This document shows positions 49,560-61,349 of a stretch of 64,000 bases of DNA, piece by piece. Positions within the stretch are counted from its first letter, which is position 1; the number at the start of each line of letters is the position of its first letter. A model generated the notes under the pieces. The model did no database searches, was not told the DNA's origin, and saw only the letters and a list, made by a program, of their open reading frames with translations. The position numbers were made by a program, and so were the translations under genes. The stretch is from Polyangiaceae bacterium (GTDB lineage Bacteria > Myxococcota_A > Polyangia > Polyangiales > Polyangiaceae): contig JACKEB010000023.1 of NCBI GenBank assembly GCA_020633205.1, forward strand, positions 1 to 64,000, read 5' to 3'.

Positions 49560-51119
49560 GTGAACGAGCAGATGGGAAAGGTGTGGTTGATTGGGGCTGG
49601 GCCGGGAGAGCCGGACCTGATCACCGTTCGAGGGCGTGAGCTCCTCGGCCGGGCGGACGTTGTGCTCTACGACGCGCTGTCCCATCCCGCGCTTCTCGAT
49701 TGGTGTCGCGACGACGCAGAGCGTCGCAACGTGGGTAAGCGCTATGGCGAACGCAGCCCCGATCAGAGTTGGATCACCTCCCAGCTGATCGAGCTGGCCC
49801 GAGCCGGCAAACACGTGGCGCGCCTCAAAGGCGGGGATCCGCTGCTGTTCGCGCGCGGTGCCGAGGAAGCGGAGGCTTTGGCGGACGCGGGCATCCCCTT
49901 CGAAATCGTGCCTGGGATCTCGAGCCCGGTCGCGACCACCGCCTACGCCGGGATCTCGATGACCCACCGCGATCTGTCGTCGAGCGTCACGTTCATCACC
50001 GGCAGTGATCGCGAAGGCAAGCAGTGGTCCGATACCGCGTGGAAAAAACTCGCGACGGCCACTGACACCATTTGCGTGCTCATGGGCATGCGCCGGATCG
50101 CGGAGATCACCCAGGCCATCATTGATGGAGGCCGCGCCAAGGACACGCCAGCGGCGGTCATTCAGTGGGGTGCCCGTCCTCAACAACGCGTGGCAGAGGG
50201 CACCCTCGAGAACATCGCGGAGCGTGTTCACACCCTGGGTCTGCAAAACCCCGCGATCATCGTGATCGGTGAAGTCACCCAGCTTCGCTCCAAGCTCGCC
50301 TGGTACGACTCACGCCCGTTGTTTGGTCAGCGCGTGATGGTTCCGCGCCCGGCGGCGCAAGCCCAAAGCACCGCGGCGCTGATCCGGGAGCGGGGCGCGC
50401 AACCAGTGACGCGCCCGTTGATTCGCATCGAGCCTCCGCCGGATCCGGCACGCCTCGAGCAGGCGATCGCTGAGCTAAGCAGCTATGACTGGGTGCTCTT
50501 CACGAGCGCCAACGGCGTCACCAGTTGCGCTGAGGCTCTTGGGCGTGCGGGGCGAGACGCGCGAGCCTTCGGTGCGGCGAAGGTTGGCTGCATCGGCCCC
50601 AAGACCGCGCAGTCTCTGCATCAATTGGGTATCCGTGCGGATTTGGTGGCGAAGGAATACGTCGGGGAGGCGTTTGCTCGCGATCTCTTGGATCGGGGGT
50701 TGGGGGAGAGGAGCCGCGTCCTGTTGCTGCGCGCGCTGGAAGCCCGTGAGGCTCTACCTGACTTGCTCGTAGCGGCAGGCGCGAAAGTCGATGTGGTCCC
50801 CGCGTACCAAACCTTGAAGCTCAGCGAGACTGAGCAAGTCGAGCTCCGGGCGGCGCTCGGAGTCGATGGCAGCGGCGCGCGAGGAGTCGATGTGGCGCTC
50901 TTTACCTCGAGCTCAACGGCGCACTCTTTCGCCGACGCGCTTGGAGACGCCGTATTGCCGGCGGGGGTCGTGCTCGCGAGCATCGGTCCGGTGACGTCTG
51001 CGACGTTGCGCGAACGGGGGCTGCGAGTGGACGTCGAAGCCGAGCGTTACACCGTGGACGGCTTGCTGGACGCGCTTGAAGCGTTCTTCCTGGCGCGGCG
51101 CGCGGCCTCTCAGAGCTGA
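49560..51119 (+). CDS. cobA-hemD: Fused uroporphyrinogen-III C-methyltransferase/synthase (CobA-HemD)
   Basis: The 519-residue protein fuses two tetrapyrrole enzymes. The CobA part (about 1-250) methylates uroporphyrinogen III with SAM to give precorrin-2: VWLIGAGPGEPDLITVRG, VARLKGGDPLLFARG, GISSPVATTAYAGISMTHR and VLMGMRRIAEI. The HemD part (about 258-519) closes and inverts hydroxymethylbilane to uroporphyrinogen III: WVLFTSANGVTS, GCIGPKTAQSLHQLGIRADL, VALFTSSSTAHSF. The fusion is known from many bacteria. The GTG at 49560 is followed by the expected N-terminus. It feeds sirohaem or cobalamin as well as haem, so it joins functionally with hemE and hemG in this window. Confidence 0.94.
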   Translation: MNEQMGKVWLIGAGPGEPDLITVRGRELLGRADVVLYDALSHPALLDWCRDDAERRNVGKRYGERSPDQSWITSQLIELARAGKHVARLKGGDPLLFARGAEEAEALADAGIPFEIVPGISSPVATTAYAGISMTHRDLSSSVTFITGSDREGKQWSDTAWKKLATATDTICVLMGMRRIAEITQAIIDGGRAKDTPAAVIQWGARPQQRVAEGTLENIAERVHTLGLQNPAIIVIGEVTQLRSKLAWYDSRPLFGQRVMVPRPAAQAQSTAALIRERGAQPVTRPLIRIEPPPDPARLEQAIAELSSYDWVLFTSANGVTSCAEALGRAGRDARAFGAAKVGCIGPKTAQSLHQLGIRADLVAKEYVGEAFARDLLDRGLGERSRVLLLRALEAREALPDLLVAAGAKVDVVPAYQTLKLSETEQVELRAALGVDGSGARGVDVALFTSSSTAHSFADALGDAVLPAGVVLASIGPVTSATLRERGLRVDVEAERYTVDGLLDALEAFFLARRAASQS

Positions 51120-51180
51120 GCGCCTTGCCCCAGCTTCATTGAAGTGCGCCCTCACCCCCAAGAAGAGAGCCTTCTGATGC

Positions 51181-52347
51181 CTATGGGCAGGCCATCGGCA
51201 CGTCTTCGGTGACCGCGAGTCCTTCGAACACTCCGCGGTAACCACGAAAGCCCAAGCTGGCGCTGACCGCGTCACACAGTGCAGTTGGCCCGCCGGTGCC
51301 TGGCGTCGCGCGCACGTCAGCGATGCTGGAGAGTGAGTTGTCGAGGAACTTGCGCTCCACGCTGCCCTCGCAGATCCCAAGCTGGTCCGCAGCAAGGGCA
51401 ATGTCCGACAGCGCCCAGCGGCCGCTCAGCACCACATCCTCGAGGAACTGACCATCGGGGGAGATGCGCCCGACGATGCTGGCGTTGATGAAGCGGAAGT
51501 TGACCGCCCCGTCGTCGATGTTGAAGGTGATGTCCGCGCGATCCGGTAGGCGCACGACGAGCCAACCATCGCTGACGTACGCGTTGTCGTTTTTGACCAG
51601 TGGCTTGTCCGCGCTGCCGTCGAACGCCGAGTCCTCGCAGTAGAAGCGATCACGACCATCCCAGCTCGGGTCGGCCTCCATGCTCTGACCATGGGGGATG
51701 GCGTAGATGGTTTGGGCGATGAACACGTCTACGCTCGGGTCGTTGGGTTCACCGTTGTAGCCCCGGATGTTAACCAAGATCCCACCGCGGCCTCGTTCTT
51801 GATCCTTGCGGATACGAGGTTCGAGGTTCGTGTCTAGTCCGACCAGCGTGCTGGCCATGCGGTGACCAAACGCGTTGTCGATGCCTCGCTCGCCGTCGGT
51901 CTCAGGCGTCGTCCCGGCTGGGGGCAGGCACTCGACATCGGGATCGGGCGGTAGCGAACAGCGATCGTCCAGATCGAATCCGAGCGTTGCCCAGCGATCG
52001 AGGGACTGATCGATTTGAATGTCGCGCAGGATGTAGGAGCGCTCTGGGCCGCTCGAGTCAGCGCCGCTGGGGCGCAGCGGTGGCTTGATCGGGTCACAGG
52101 TGCTGGCGTCCGCGTCCGTCCCGGCATCCTTGCAGTCGCCTTTGCAGGTCGCGCCGCCAAACAGCTGATCGACGTCCGCGCCGACGAGGCTGCATCCAAG
52201 TGCAGCTAGGCCGACTGCGGAGATGGACGCGGCGAGGAGCGCACGCCGGAATGCTGCGCAGCTGGTGTTTCGACGCGCGATGACGCCTGCGCTGGCCACG
52301 TTAGACACTATACGCGACGCGTCGTCCGGGTTCCCACTCACGTCCAT
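51181..52347 (-). CDS. Secreted lipoprotein of unknown function
   Basis: The 388-residue product has an N-terminal segment ending in a lipobox (SISAVGLAALGC) and a mature part of about 340 residues with eight or more Cys. Recognisable stretches are DGWLVVRLPDRADITFNIDD and YILRDIQIDQSLDRWATLGF. I do not recognise the family; the alternating strands suggest a beta-sandwich. The start is uncertain: the ATG at 52347 gives a rather long pre-signal region, and a GTG about 12 residues later is possible. Divergent from the kinase gene at 52470. Confidence 0.7.
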   Translation of the reverse strand: MDVSGNPDDASRIVSNVASAGVIARRNTSCAAFRRALLAASISAVGLAALGCSLVGADVDQLFGGATCKGDCKDAGTDADASTCDPIKPPLRPSGADSSGPERSYILRDIQIDQSLDRWATLGFDLDDRCSLPPDPDVECLPPAGTTPETDGERGIDNAFGHRMASTLVGLDTNLEPRIRKDQERGRGGILVNIRGYNGEPNDPSVDVFIAQTIYAIPHGQSMEADPSWDGRDRFYCEDSAFDGSADKPLVKNDNAYVSDGWLVVRLPDRADITFNIDDGAVNFRFINASIVGRISPDGQFLEDVVLSGRWALSDIALAADQLGICEGSVERKFLDNSLSSIADVRATPGTGGPTALCDAVSASLGFRGYRGVFEGLAVTEDVPMACP

Positions 52348-52469
52348 CGCTAACTCATGAAGCACTTGCGAATCGCGCTCATAGACGCGGCAACCAAACG
52401 CTCGCCCAAGAAACTTGAGTCCTGAAGGACTGGCTTTGCGCTCCAAGCCGTTGCAGGCTGAGCGCGTCG

Positions 52470-54085
<1,616 letters not shown>

Positions 54086-54095
<10 letters not shown>

Positions 54096-55003
54096 CGGGT
54101 GAGACTCAAGCTAGCGTACGAGTCCAAGGTGGTCATGCGCGGGGGCAGCGCACGCTGCTGGCGGCGCTGTGCTTTGGATGCGTCGCTTCCGTAGGGGAAA
54201 GCGCGTTAGCCGATCACGCGGAGTGCGGTGCGGCCTACGTCGCAGCGCAGAAGCTGATGCGTGAGGGCAAGCTCCGCAGCGCGCGCAAGCAGCTGATCGA
54301 GTGCGCCAAGGACTGCCTCCCCGAGGTCGAGCGTGACTGCACCACCTGGCTCACCGAGGTTGGTTCCAGCATGCCGACCGTCGTCGTCGTGGCGCTCGAT
54401 GGGCGTGGCGAAGAGCTGAGCGACGTCAGCGTCGAGATCGACGGCGAGACTCGAGCAGCGTCCCTCGACGGGCACGCGCTGGAGGTCGATCCGGGGCGCC
54501 GCCGCTTGAAGGTCACTCGAAGGGGCAAGACGCACCAGCTCGAGCTCACGATCCTGCAAGGCGAGAAGAACCGTCGCGTCGAAGTACATTTCCCTGAGGT
54601 AAATCCAGCACCGCCGGAGTCGGGACCAAGCGCGGGGGGCAGCCCAAACGGCGCCACCACTCAGCGGGATCAAGCGCGTGGTGTCGGGCCGCGGGCTGAC
54701 GCAGGGCTGCCGACGGGAGCCTGGATCGCTGGGGGGGTGAGCCTGACCAGCTTGCTCGGCGCGGCTTACTTCTGGTTGGCCGCTGAGAACCTCCGGCAAG
54801 ATTTGTTGGACCGCGGCTGCGCGCCTGGTTGTCCGGAGGCAGACCGTGAGAGCATCCGCGACCGACGCGTGATCGGCGATGTGTTGCTCGGCGTTGGCGT
54901 GGTGAGCGCGGGAGTCTTTGGCTACCTCTGGCTCAGTGACTCAGGGCCCGCGGCCGCGCCGACTCGGGACGGCGCCTGGGCTGGCTGGCGCGGCCGCTTC
55001 TGA
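54086..55003 (+). CDS. PEGA-like membrane protein, kinase partner
   Basis: The 305-residue product has a signal segment (LAALCFGCVASVGESALA) and helical Cys-containing repeats (ECGAAYVAAQKLMREGKLRS, CAKDCLPEVERDC). A PEGA-like beta domain follows (VSVEIDGETRAASLDGHALE, VDPGRRRLKVTRRGKTHQLE), then a Pro/Ser-rich linker and two C-terminal membrane helices (AWIAGGVSLTSLLGAAYFWL; VLLGVGVVSAGVFGYLWL). It overlaps the kinase stop by ten bases. The same pair of kinase and PEGA-like protein is common in this lineage, so I infer a sensor or substrate role. It ends five bases before a convergent gene. Confidence 0.8.
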
Positions 55004-55008
55004 GTGCG

Positions 55009-57993
55009 CTACTTCTTTTCGTCGTCGAAGATCACGCGCGCGAGCATGAACTTGTTGTTCAGCGCCTCGTCTGTCAGCACCTCGAGGTGCGCCGGGTTGT
55101 CGAGTTCGCGCTTCAGTGACGAGATGCGGCCGTGCTCTGTAGTGAAGTAGATGGTCTTCACGCCGGCTTTGCGCTGCTCGGCGATCCACTCCTTGAACTT
55201 CTGTCCTGTAGCGACGAACGCGGGGATGCGGTTGCCCGTGTAGAAGTTCTCACCCTTCCAGTTCATCTGGTAAGCGACGATGGGCTCGTCAGGGCCGGAG
55301 CGCTGACGGTAGTACTCGAGGATCGTCTCACGCTGCCCCCAGTGGGGACCTAGCTTCACGAAGTAGGCGTTTACACCCCACGCGGCCCACCACACGGAAA
55401 CGCCCAGCAGCAAAGCGGCGGCGTGGGGCCTGAGCCAACGCCAGAACATCAGTGCGCACGCCAGTGCTGCAGCGAGGGTGAACCCGGAGAGCGCGCCGTT
55501 GAAATCCAGCGTCTTCGGCCATGGGCGCTTGTAGTTGTAGGTGAACAGGTGCATCAGCCGAGCCTGGCCTTCGATGTCACCGGGTTGGCTCGACACCAAG
55601 TCCACACCGACGACGGCGATGACCAGCGCCGAGCAGAGCGCGATCGCTCCGAGCAAGGCGCTGGAGAATGCCGGTCGGCTACCAGGGACGAGTCTCGGCC
55701 GCTTCGCGCCGAACACGCGCACTGCGAGGGCGAAGCCAACCAGCGCTGCGATGAACGTCACCAGCGCCGCCGCACGGCTAGGCGCCGGTGGGCTCCCGTC
55801 TGGCTGTGAGCCAAGGATTCCACCCGGAAATAAAAGCGTGGCTGAGTAGCTCAGCAGCAGCGCGGCCGAGCCGATGGTCAACGCGTAGGGAACCGCGGAG
55901 CGTGCCTTGATCGGGCTCCTGCCAGAGCCGCTGCCCGCGGGTACCTCTGGGCGACCGAGCATGCGGTCGAGGACGACGCCGGCGCACATCGCGATCGGAG
56001 GCACGGCTGGCAAGATGTAGTGATGGAACTTGGTCAGCGTGATGCTGAACATGCCGAACGCAGCCACGAACCACATGCCCAGCAAGAGCAAGGCGTCGTT
56101 GCGGCGCGTCGGGTCGCGCTCTGGACGCCGCGCCCACCACAAGAGGCCCGCGGCGGACAGGCCCGTCCAGGGGAACAAGCCGTACCCGAGCTGCCAGACG
56201 TAGTAGCGGAAGGTGACGTCGTCGCCGCTGTTCGTGTCGTGAACATGGACGAACGCCCGCTTGAACATGTCATGGAAGATCAAGCGATCCGTGAATGGGG
56301 AGCCGTGGCGCAGGTACATCTGCACGTACCAAGGGAGCGCGACGCAGCCCACGAGCAGCACCACCGCGGGCAGCTCCATCTTGAGCAGCCAGTTCCAGCG
56401 TCGGGTGACTCCCACATAGGACAGGGCGATCACCAGGGGCAGCACCAGGCCTGGCGCACCCTTGCCCATCGTGGACAGCGCGGTCATGAGCCATGCCGCG
56501 AGGAAATAGATCCGGGAAAGGCGCCGCTCCTGCCGGTTGAGCAGCAGCAGCAAGAACAGCACCAGGGCCCAGAGCAAGCCCAGCACCGAAGGCTGCAGCC
56601 AGAGCGCGCCATACACCGGGCCCCCGGTGCGACACGGTTGGTTACCTGGCAGGCCGCAGTTGCCACCTCCAGAGCCTGACGTGAACTGATCGAGGTGCCA
56701 TTGAAAGCCAAGGTGCGGCCCGCTGAGCAGCAGCGAGACGTTGCGGCTGATCAGGTACAGCACCTGTGGCACGACCAGCAGTGAGATCACACCGAAGAGC
56801 AAGTGCCACGCGCTGAGCGACAGCGTGCGACCACCGAAACGCACTTCATAGCGCCGGATCTCCTGGGATGTATCCGTAAGGAAACCTAAAAGGAAGAAGC
56901 CCCCCGCCGCCGCTAGCGGGGCGACGTACGGCATGTCCGTCATCGTCTGGTGCGACAACAGAAACCAGTACGGCATCGTGATCAGGATCACCCCGCCAAG
57001 GAACGCCGCGCGCCTGCCAGCGGCCTTCACCATGCCGCGGTAGAGCACATAGGTGCTGCCGAGGGACATCAGGAACACCGGGAAGCGAGCCGCCCATTCT
57101 GGCTGAGGCAAGCGCCCCGAGGCGGCGCCCGCGAGCATCTGGTCAGGCTGATACTGGACGCCGAATGTCGCAAAGCTCAGCCCCTGCATCCAGAAGTCGA
57201 GGATCGGCTTCGACCAGAACCAGCCATCCTGCGCCCACCACAAGGAGATCCAGTCGTCCTTGGCGAGCATTTCACGACTGACCTCGCCGTAGTGAGTCTC
57301 CCAGGGGTCCGTCAGGGAGAAAGAACCCAGCATCGGCAGGTACACGAGCGTCGTGATGACGATGAGCCAGAAGCCGTGCCGCCTGAACAGACCGCGAACC
57401 TGCCCCTGTTCGTCCAAGTTCCAGACGCCGACGCCTTTGCCCACGCGGAAGACGCAAACGACGACCCACAAGAACGCGAAGGTGACCGAGCCGCCGGCGA
57501 TCAGAATCTGTTGCCGTGGGGAATTAGGCGAGAACATCAACGCGCCAGATACGGCGAGCTTCAGCAGCGCCGCGAGCACGATGGTGGAAGCGCTGAGTTC
57601 GATCAGCTTCGCGACGAGCTCGCCGATGGGCACAGCCTGAACCAGCTTCGTGTCCCGCTGATTCCAGCCTTCGAAGACATCCAGGATGCCAACGCTCGAC
57701 ACAAGAACGAACAGCGCGCCTACGGGGACTCCCCAGGTTCCCCAGTGACGGTCTGCGGCCATCAACACCAGGCACCCAACCGCCCCGATCAGCGTGAGCA
57801 GTGGGCCTCGCCACAGCGGCGATGCGCGAGGTGGCCGAGGCGGAGGAGCTACCTTCACGGGTACCGCTGCGGCGTCGTCCGCGCCCGCGGTCGCTGGTTT
57901 GGCGTCCGCCGCGTCCGGCTCCGCGGAGCTCGTGGCCGAGTCCACCGCATGCTCGTCTGCCGCATCAGCGGCGCTGTCGTGCTCCGCTGCCAT
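55009..57993 (-). CDS. GT39/ArnT-like membrane glycosyltransferase
   Basis: The 994-residue protein has an acidic Ala-rich N-terminus (about 1-70), then many membrane helices and the pattern of protein mannosyltransferase/ArnT-type enzymes: LTDPWETHYGEVSREMLAKD (with the catalytic Asp/Glu region) early in the body, PILDFWMQGLSFATFG next, and RFYYVWQLGYGLFPW later. It transfers sugars from a lipid-linked donor to a protein or lipid in the membrane. It is longer than typical ArnT (about 550), with an extra N-terminal block of helices and a soluble C-terminal domain. The ATG at 57993 has AGGTG four bases upstream and is preferred over 58140. Convergent with the PEGA-like gene. Confidence 0.85.
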   Translation of the reverse strand: MAAEHDSAADAADEHAVDSATSSAEPDAADAKPATAGADDAAAVPVKVAPPPRPPRASPLWRGPLLTLIGAVGCLVLMAADRHWGTWGVPVGALFVLVSSVGILDVFEGWNQRDTKLVQAVPIGELVAKLIELSASTIVLAALLKLAVSGALMFSPNSPRQQILIAGGSVTFAFLWVVVCVFRVGKGVGVWNLDEQGQVRGLFRRHGFWLIVITTLVYLPMLGSFSLTDPWETHYGEVSREMLAKDDWISLWWAQDGWFWSKPILDFWMQGLSFATFGVQYQPDQMLAGAASGRLPQPEWAARFPVFLMSLGSTYVLYRGMVKAAGRRAAFLGGVILITMPYWFLLSHQTMTDMPYVAPLAAAGGFFLLGFLTDTSQEIRRYEVRFGGRTLSLSAWHLLFGVISLLVVPQVLYLISRNVSLLLSGPHLGFQWHLDQFTSGSGGGNCGLPGNQPCRTGGPVYGALWLQPSVLGLLWALVLFLLLLLNRQERRLSRIYFLAAWLMTALSTMGKGAPGLVLPLVIALSYVGVTRRWNWLLKMELPAVVLLVGCVALPWYVQMYLRHGSPFTDRLIFHDMFKRAFVHVHDTNSGDDVTFRYYVWQLGYGLFPWTGLSAAGLLWWARRPERDPTRRNDALLLLGMWFVAAFGMFSITLTKFHHYILPAVPPIAMCAGVVLDRMLGRPEVPAGSGSGRSPIKARSAVPYALTIGSAALLLSYSATLLFPGGILGSQPDGSPPAPSRAAALVTFIAALVGFALAVRVFGAKRPRLVPGSRPAFSSALLGAIALCSALVIAVVGVDLVSSQPGDIEGQARLMHLFTYNYKRPWPKTLDFNGALSGFTLAAALACALMFWRWLRPHAAALLLGVSVWWAAWGVNAYFVKLGPHWGQRETILEYYRQRSGPDEPIVAYQMNWKGENFYTGNRIPAFVATGQKFKEWIAEQRKAGVKTIYFTTEHGRISSLKRELDNPAHLEVLTDEALNNKFMLARVIFDDEKK

Positions 57994-58131
57994 CACACCT
58001 GCATCGGCCGGCCGAGGAACGGCGCGGCAAAGTCTCCGTAAGCTGACGCCAAAGTGGCGAGTGTCGTACCAGCAAACGGAGCCCCGACCAAGAGCGGCAA
58101 TCACGCTCAGGTGGCGGCGAGATGGCAGAAA

Positions 58132-58158
58132 CCCGGCCAAACTTGCGGCTTGGCCGGG
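58132..58158 (-). terminator. Terminator of the TetR/S1P-lyase/M81 operon
   Basis: CCCGGCCAA (58132-58140) pairs perfectly with TTGGCCGGG (58150-58158); on the minus strand a T-run follows (TTTCTG). It lies 73 bases after the M81 gene stop. Confidence 0.75.
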
Positions 58159-58230
58159 CGGGATGCGGCATCAGCGCCAGGCGGGCTTCGTGAAAGCCAG
58201 GGGCCCGGGGCGCTGCTACGGCGTCGCTGT

Positions 58231-59919
58231 TCAGCAGGCGTTGTGAGCAGCGGTCGGCTCGAGCTCGACGTGTCCCCGTGCGCCGCCGAGCGCCCTGAGC
58301 GTCGGGTCGTACTGCTGCCAGCTGTCGGGCTCAGACCCGGGATAGGCTGGGACGGCGTAGCGCCGCGTTCTGACCCGTTCCAGGCTAGTCGCCCCGGACG
58401 ACACCACCGGCAGGTGCCGGAAGGACACTGTGGTGTAGAAGATCCGGTAGTGGAAGAAGTTCTTCTGGACGATCAGATCTGATTGCCTGGGGGAAATTCC
58501 AAGCTCGGTCCAGAAGCGTGGTTTGATCGGCAACGGAGCGCGCTCGGAGATCACCACGTGGAAGCAATCCTCGGGGGACTTTGCGTTGCGGTGGGGTACG
58601 TCCAGCCTAAGCTGGCGCCCGAAGTCCGAGTTCTGGCGTGCGACGACCCGAGCGTTGAGGCGCACCTCCGGTTGGTCGTAGCCCGGAGTGCCCTTGAGCG
58701 TGACCTCATGGGTCGAGCCGAGCGGCGCGTTCCACAGCTCCCCGACCAACGCCGGGTCGTGGACCGGGACGAGCGCCTTCAGGCCGCGGTCGGCTCGCGC
58801 AAGCGCCTGCACGATGTGCGTGTTTCCGCCAGGAGCGCCAGCGCCCACGATGTCGTCGACATCCACCAGGGTCACCGGGCCCGCTCGCCGGGCTCGGCGA
58901 GACGCCACGGCGTCGAGGGCCTGGTCGACGTCGAGGAGCGGCGGCAGCTTCACCTTCCGCTGCTCCCACGCCCGCTCCGCCAAGTCGTCCGCCAAGCGTT
59001 CCGCCAGCGCGCTATCGCCATTCGTGGTGATGTGCACTGCCCAGCCAAGGTTCTCCGCGCTGGTGAAAGGGTGCACCATGAACAGGCTCGCGCTGAGCAC
59101 CCGCGGGTCATCCTCGAGCTTGCGCATGTAGCGAAAGACGCCGCGCATCGGGGCCAGGAAGTCGATGGATGTACCTCCTCCCATCACCATGGGGAGTTTT
59201 CGCCAGGCGTGCACTGGACGAGTCTGACCACGCAGAAACCGGATCAATCTATTTCCCGCGCGGAAACCAGTCGGCGCGAGGTCCCAGTGGGGGTTGGTGC
59301 GGTAGGCGACCAAGACGTCCACCGGCTCGATCAGCTCTGCCGCGAGGTTAGCGTGCAGATCGAAGCTAACGGCGATGCCTGCGTCGGGTCCGATCAGCTC
59401 GCGTACGCGTCGGATGATCAGGCCCTCGGGAGATTCCTTTAGGCCCTGTACCTCCATCGAGCCGTGCAGCGCGAGGTAAACGCCGTCAACGGGGCCCGCC
59501 GCTTTGAGGCGGTCCAAGAGCTCACTCAGCAGCCACGCAAAGCACTCTGCCGTCAGCGGACCCCCCGGCACCGCCAACGAGGAGCTCAGAGGTACCGTCT
59601 CCACACCTTGAGCCAGCTTCGCAGCGTGGACGAAGCCACTCAGCTCTGCGTGAGGCATGTAGCCTTTCAGCTCCTCACCTTCGAGGCTCGCTGCGTCCGC
59701 GAGCGCTGCGTCGGCAAAGTGATGCATGCGTCGGAAGTCGTCTTCCGTAGTGGTCACCGGGGAGAACGCGTTGGCCTCGTGAAAGATGCGGCCGTACGCG
59801 ATGCGCAGGGGCTTGTTGCCGCGCCCCAGCTCGCCTCCCGTCTCGCGCTTCGCGAGCCAGTTTGCACCCCGAGTCAGTAGCTCTTGCTTCAGCCCGCTCG
59901 GTAGCAGCGCTTTCAGCAT
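58231..59919 (-). CDS. M81 family metallopeptidase (MlrC-like)
   Basis: The 562-residue protein has the M81/MlrC pattern: the metal-binding IFHEANAFSP (around 45-54), GVYLALHGSMEVQG and GIAVSFDLHANLAAEL. It also has the substrate-side VTLVDVDDIVGAGAPGGNT and the C-terminal domain (DLIVQKNFFHYRIFYTTVSF). MlrC breaks down linearised microcystin; most homologues act on other peptides or amides, so the substrate is open. No signal peptide. It is the third gene of an operon and overlaps the S1P-lyase-like stop by seven bases. GGGAG lies eight bases before the ATG. Confidence 0.88.
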   Translation of the reverse strand: MLKALLPSGLKQELLTRGANWLAKRETGGELGRGNKPLRIAYGRIFHEANAFSPVTTTEDDFRRMHHFADAALADAASLEGEELKGYMPHAELSGFVHAAKLAQGVETVPLSSSLAVPGGPLTAECFAWLLSELLDRLKAAGPVDGVYLALHGSMEVQGLKESPEGLIIRRVRELIGPDAGIAVSFDLHANLAAELIEPVDVLVAYRTNPHWDLAPTGFRAGNRLIRFLRGQTRPVHAWRKLPMVMGGGTSIDFLAPMRGVFRYMRKLEDDPRVLSASLFMVHPFTSAENLGWAVHITTNGDSALAERLADDLAERAWEQRKVKLPPLLDVDQALDAVASRRARRAGPVTLVDVDDIVGAGAPGGNTHIVQALARADRGLKALVPVHDPALVGELWNAPLGSTHEVTLKGTPGYDQPEVRLNARVVARQNSDFGRQLRLDVPHRNAKSPEDCFHVVISERAPLPIKPRFWTELGISPRQSDLIVQKNFFHYRIFYTTVSFRHLPVVSSGATSLERVRTRRYAVPAYPGSEPDSWQQYDPTLRALGGARGHVELEPTAAHNAC

Positions 59920-61349
59920 GAGAACAGCTCCCCGATGAACAGCACGAGCAGCGCCTCGCGCGTCTTCGGTGACGCCGCATTCAACAGGCGATGGATCATC
60001 GCTGAGCGTCCCGGTAGCTGTCCGTCGGCGATACCCAGCTGCTGCATCAGCATGCCGGCGTCCAGGTCGCCAGCGCCTCCGCTCGCCGCCGCCTCGAGCA
60101 TCTGCACGACCTGAGCCGGTGGCTCCGTCGGCTCAGGCAGCCCGACCAAGCACTGCTTCAAATCCTTGAGGAAATCTGTTACGCGGGCGGCGTTGCCCGG
60201 ATCCAGCGTGAGGTGGATGTGCGCGGGGGAGCGCCCATAGGCGTACGTCGGCTGGACGTGCCAGCCACACTCCGTGAGGCGGTCCGAGAGCTCGAAGAGA
60301 TCGCCCTGGGTGGTCTTGAAAGCGAACAGGTTCGCGTCGGGGCGCGTCAAGAGCTCGACCTCTGGCAGCGCTTCGATCGCGGTGACCAGCTCTTGGGTCG
60401 CTGCCCACATCGCGGCTACTCGCTCGCGGTAGCCTTCGCGACCCAGGTGATGCAAGAGCGCGTACGCTGCGCCCATCGCGGCGACTGATTTCGAGCCGAG
60501 GGTCGTGGAGTTCACGATTGAGTAGCCGCTCCAGGTTGCACACGCGAAGTACTGCGCGTCACGCACCGCGCGGGTGCGCTGCAAGACGATGGAGATCCCC
60601 TTGGGTGCGAAGCCGTACTTGTGGAGATCCATCGAGATGCTGGTGACGCCGGGCAACTGGAAGTCGAACGCCGGCAGCTGCTCGCCGTTGTCCACCATGA
60701 AGGGCAGGATGCACCCGCCGACGCAGGCGTCGACGTGCATCAAGACCCCGTGCTCTCGTGCCAGCTCTGACAGCTCGGCGATGGGGTCGATCACGCCGTG
60801 GGCGTAGCTCGGGGCGGAGCCGACGATCAGGATCACATCGTCCGTGAGCTTGCGCTTTGCGTCTTCAACATCCGCGCGGAATGTTTGTGGGTCCACGTCG
60901 ACCACCACCACTTCGACACCGAAGTAGTGTGCTGCCTTGTGAAAGCAGGCGTGCGCCGTCTCCGGCAGCAGCATCTTTGGGGCCGTGATCTGCGGCTGCG
61001 TTTTACGCGCGTAGTCGCGGGCGGCTTTGACCGCGAGGAGCACGCTCTCGGTGCCTCCAGCCGTTGCCGTGCCGACGGCGCCTTCGGGCGCGTGCATCAG
61101 CTCTAGCGATGCGGCGACCACCGCGTTCTCGATCTTGCGGGCGGATGGATAGACCGTCGGGTCGAGACCGTTGATGCTCATGCAAGCCGCGAACGCTTCT
61201 CGCGCCAGCTCACGCAGAGGCTCCCCGGCGTCATAGACGAACGCAAACGCACTGCCGTCGCTCTTCAGGTCGCGCGCGCGCTGATCGGACAGGGCTGCAA
61301 GGACTTCATCGCGGCTCTGGCCACGCTCCGGAAAACTCGAATGACTCAT
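59913..61349 (-). CDS. PLP-dependent sphingosine-1-phosphate lyase-like enzyme
   Basis: This 478-residue protein matches the fold-type I PLP family of S1P lyase and group II decarboxylases. The closest pattern is eukaryotic S1P lyase: GTATAGGTESVLLAVKAARD, HACFHKAAHYFGVEVV, SYAHGVIDPIAELSELAREH, LMHVDACVGGCILPF and the PLP-lysine segment SISMDLHKYGFAPKGISIV (Lys244). Even the helical C-terminus (QLGIADGQ to EALLVLFIGELF) corresponds. S1P lyase cleaves phosphorylated long-chain bases into an aldehyde and phosphoethanolamine. It lacks the N-terminal membrane anchor of eukaryotic enzymes. The start at 61349 overlaps the TetR stop (ATGA), with GGGAGG four to five bases upstream. Confidence 0.88.
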   Translation of the reverse strand: MSHSSFPERGQSRDEVLAALSDQRARDLKSDGSAFAFVYDAGEPLRELAREAFAACMSINGLDPTVYPSARKIENAVVAASLELMHAPEGAVGTATAGGTESVLLAVKAARDYARKTQPQITAPKMLLPETAHACFHKAAHYFGVEVVVVDVDPQTFRADVEDAKRKLTDDVILIVGSAPSYAHGVIDPIAELSELAREHGVLMHVDACVGGCILPFMVDNGEQLPAFDFQLPGVTSISMDLHKYGFAPKGISIVLQRTRAVRDAQYFACATWSGYSIVNSTTLGSKSVAAMGAAYALLHHLGREGYRERVAAMWAATQELVTAIEALPEVELLTRPDANLFAFKTTQGDLFELSDRLTECGWHVQPTYAYGRSPAHIHLTLDPGNAARVTDFLKDLKQCLVGLPEPTEPPAQVVQMLEAAASGGAGDLDAGMLMQQLGIADGQLPGRSAMIHRLLNAASPKTREALLVLFIGELFSC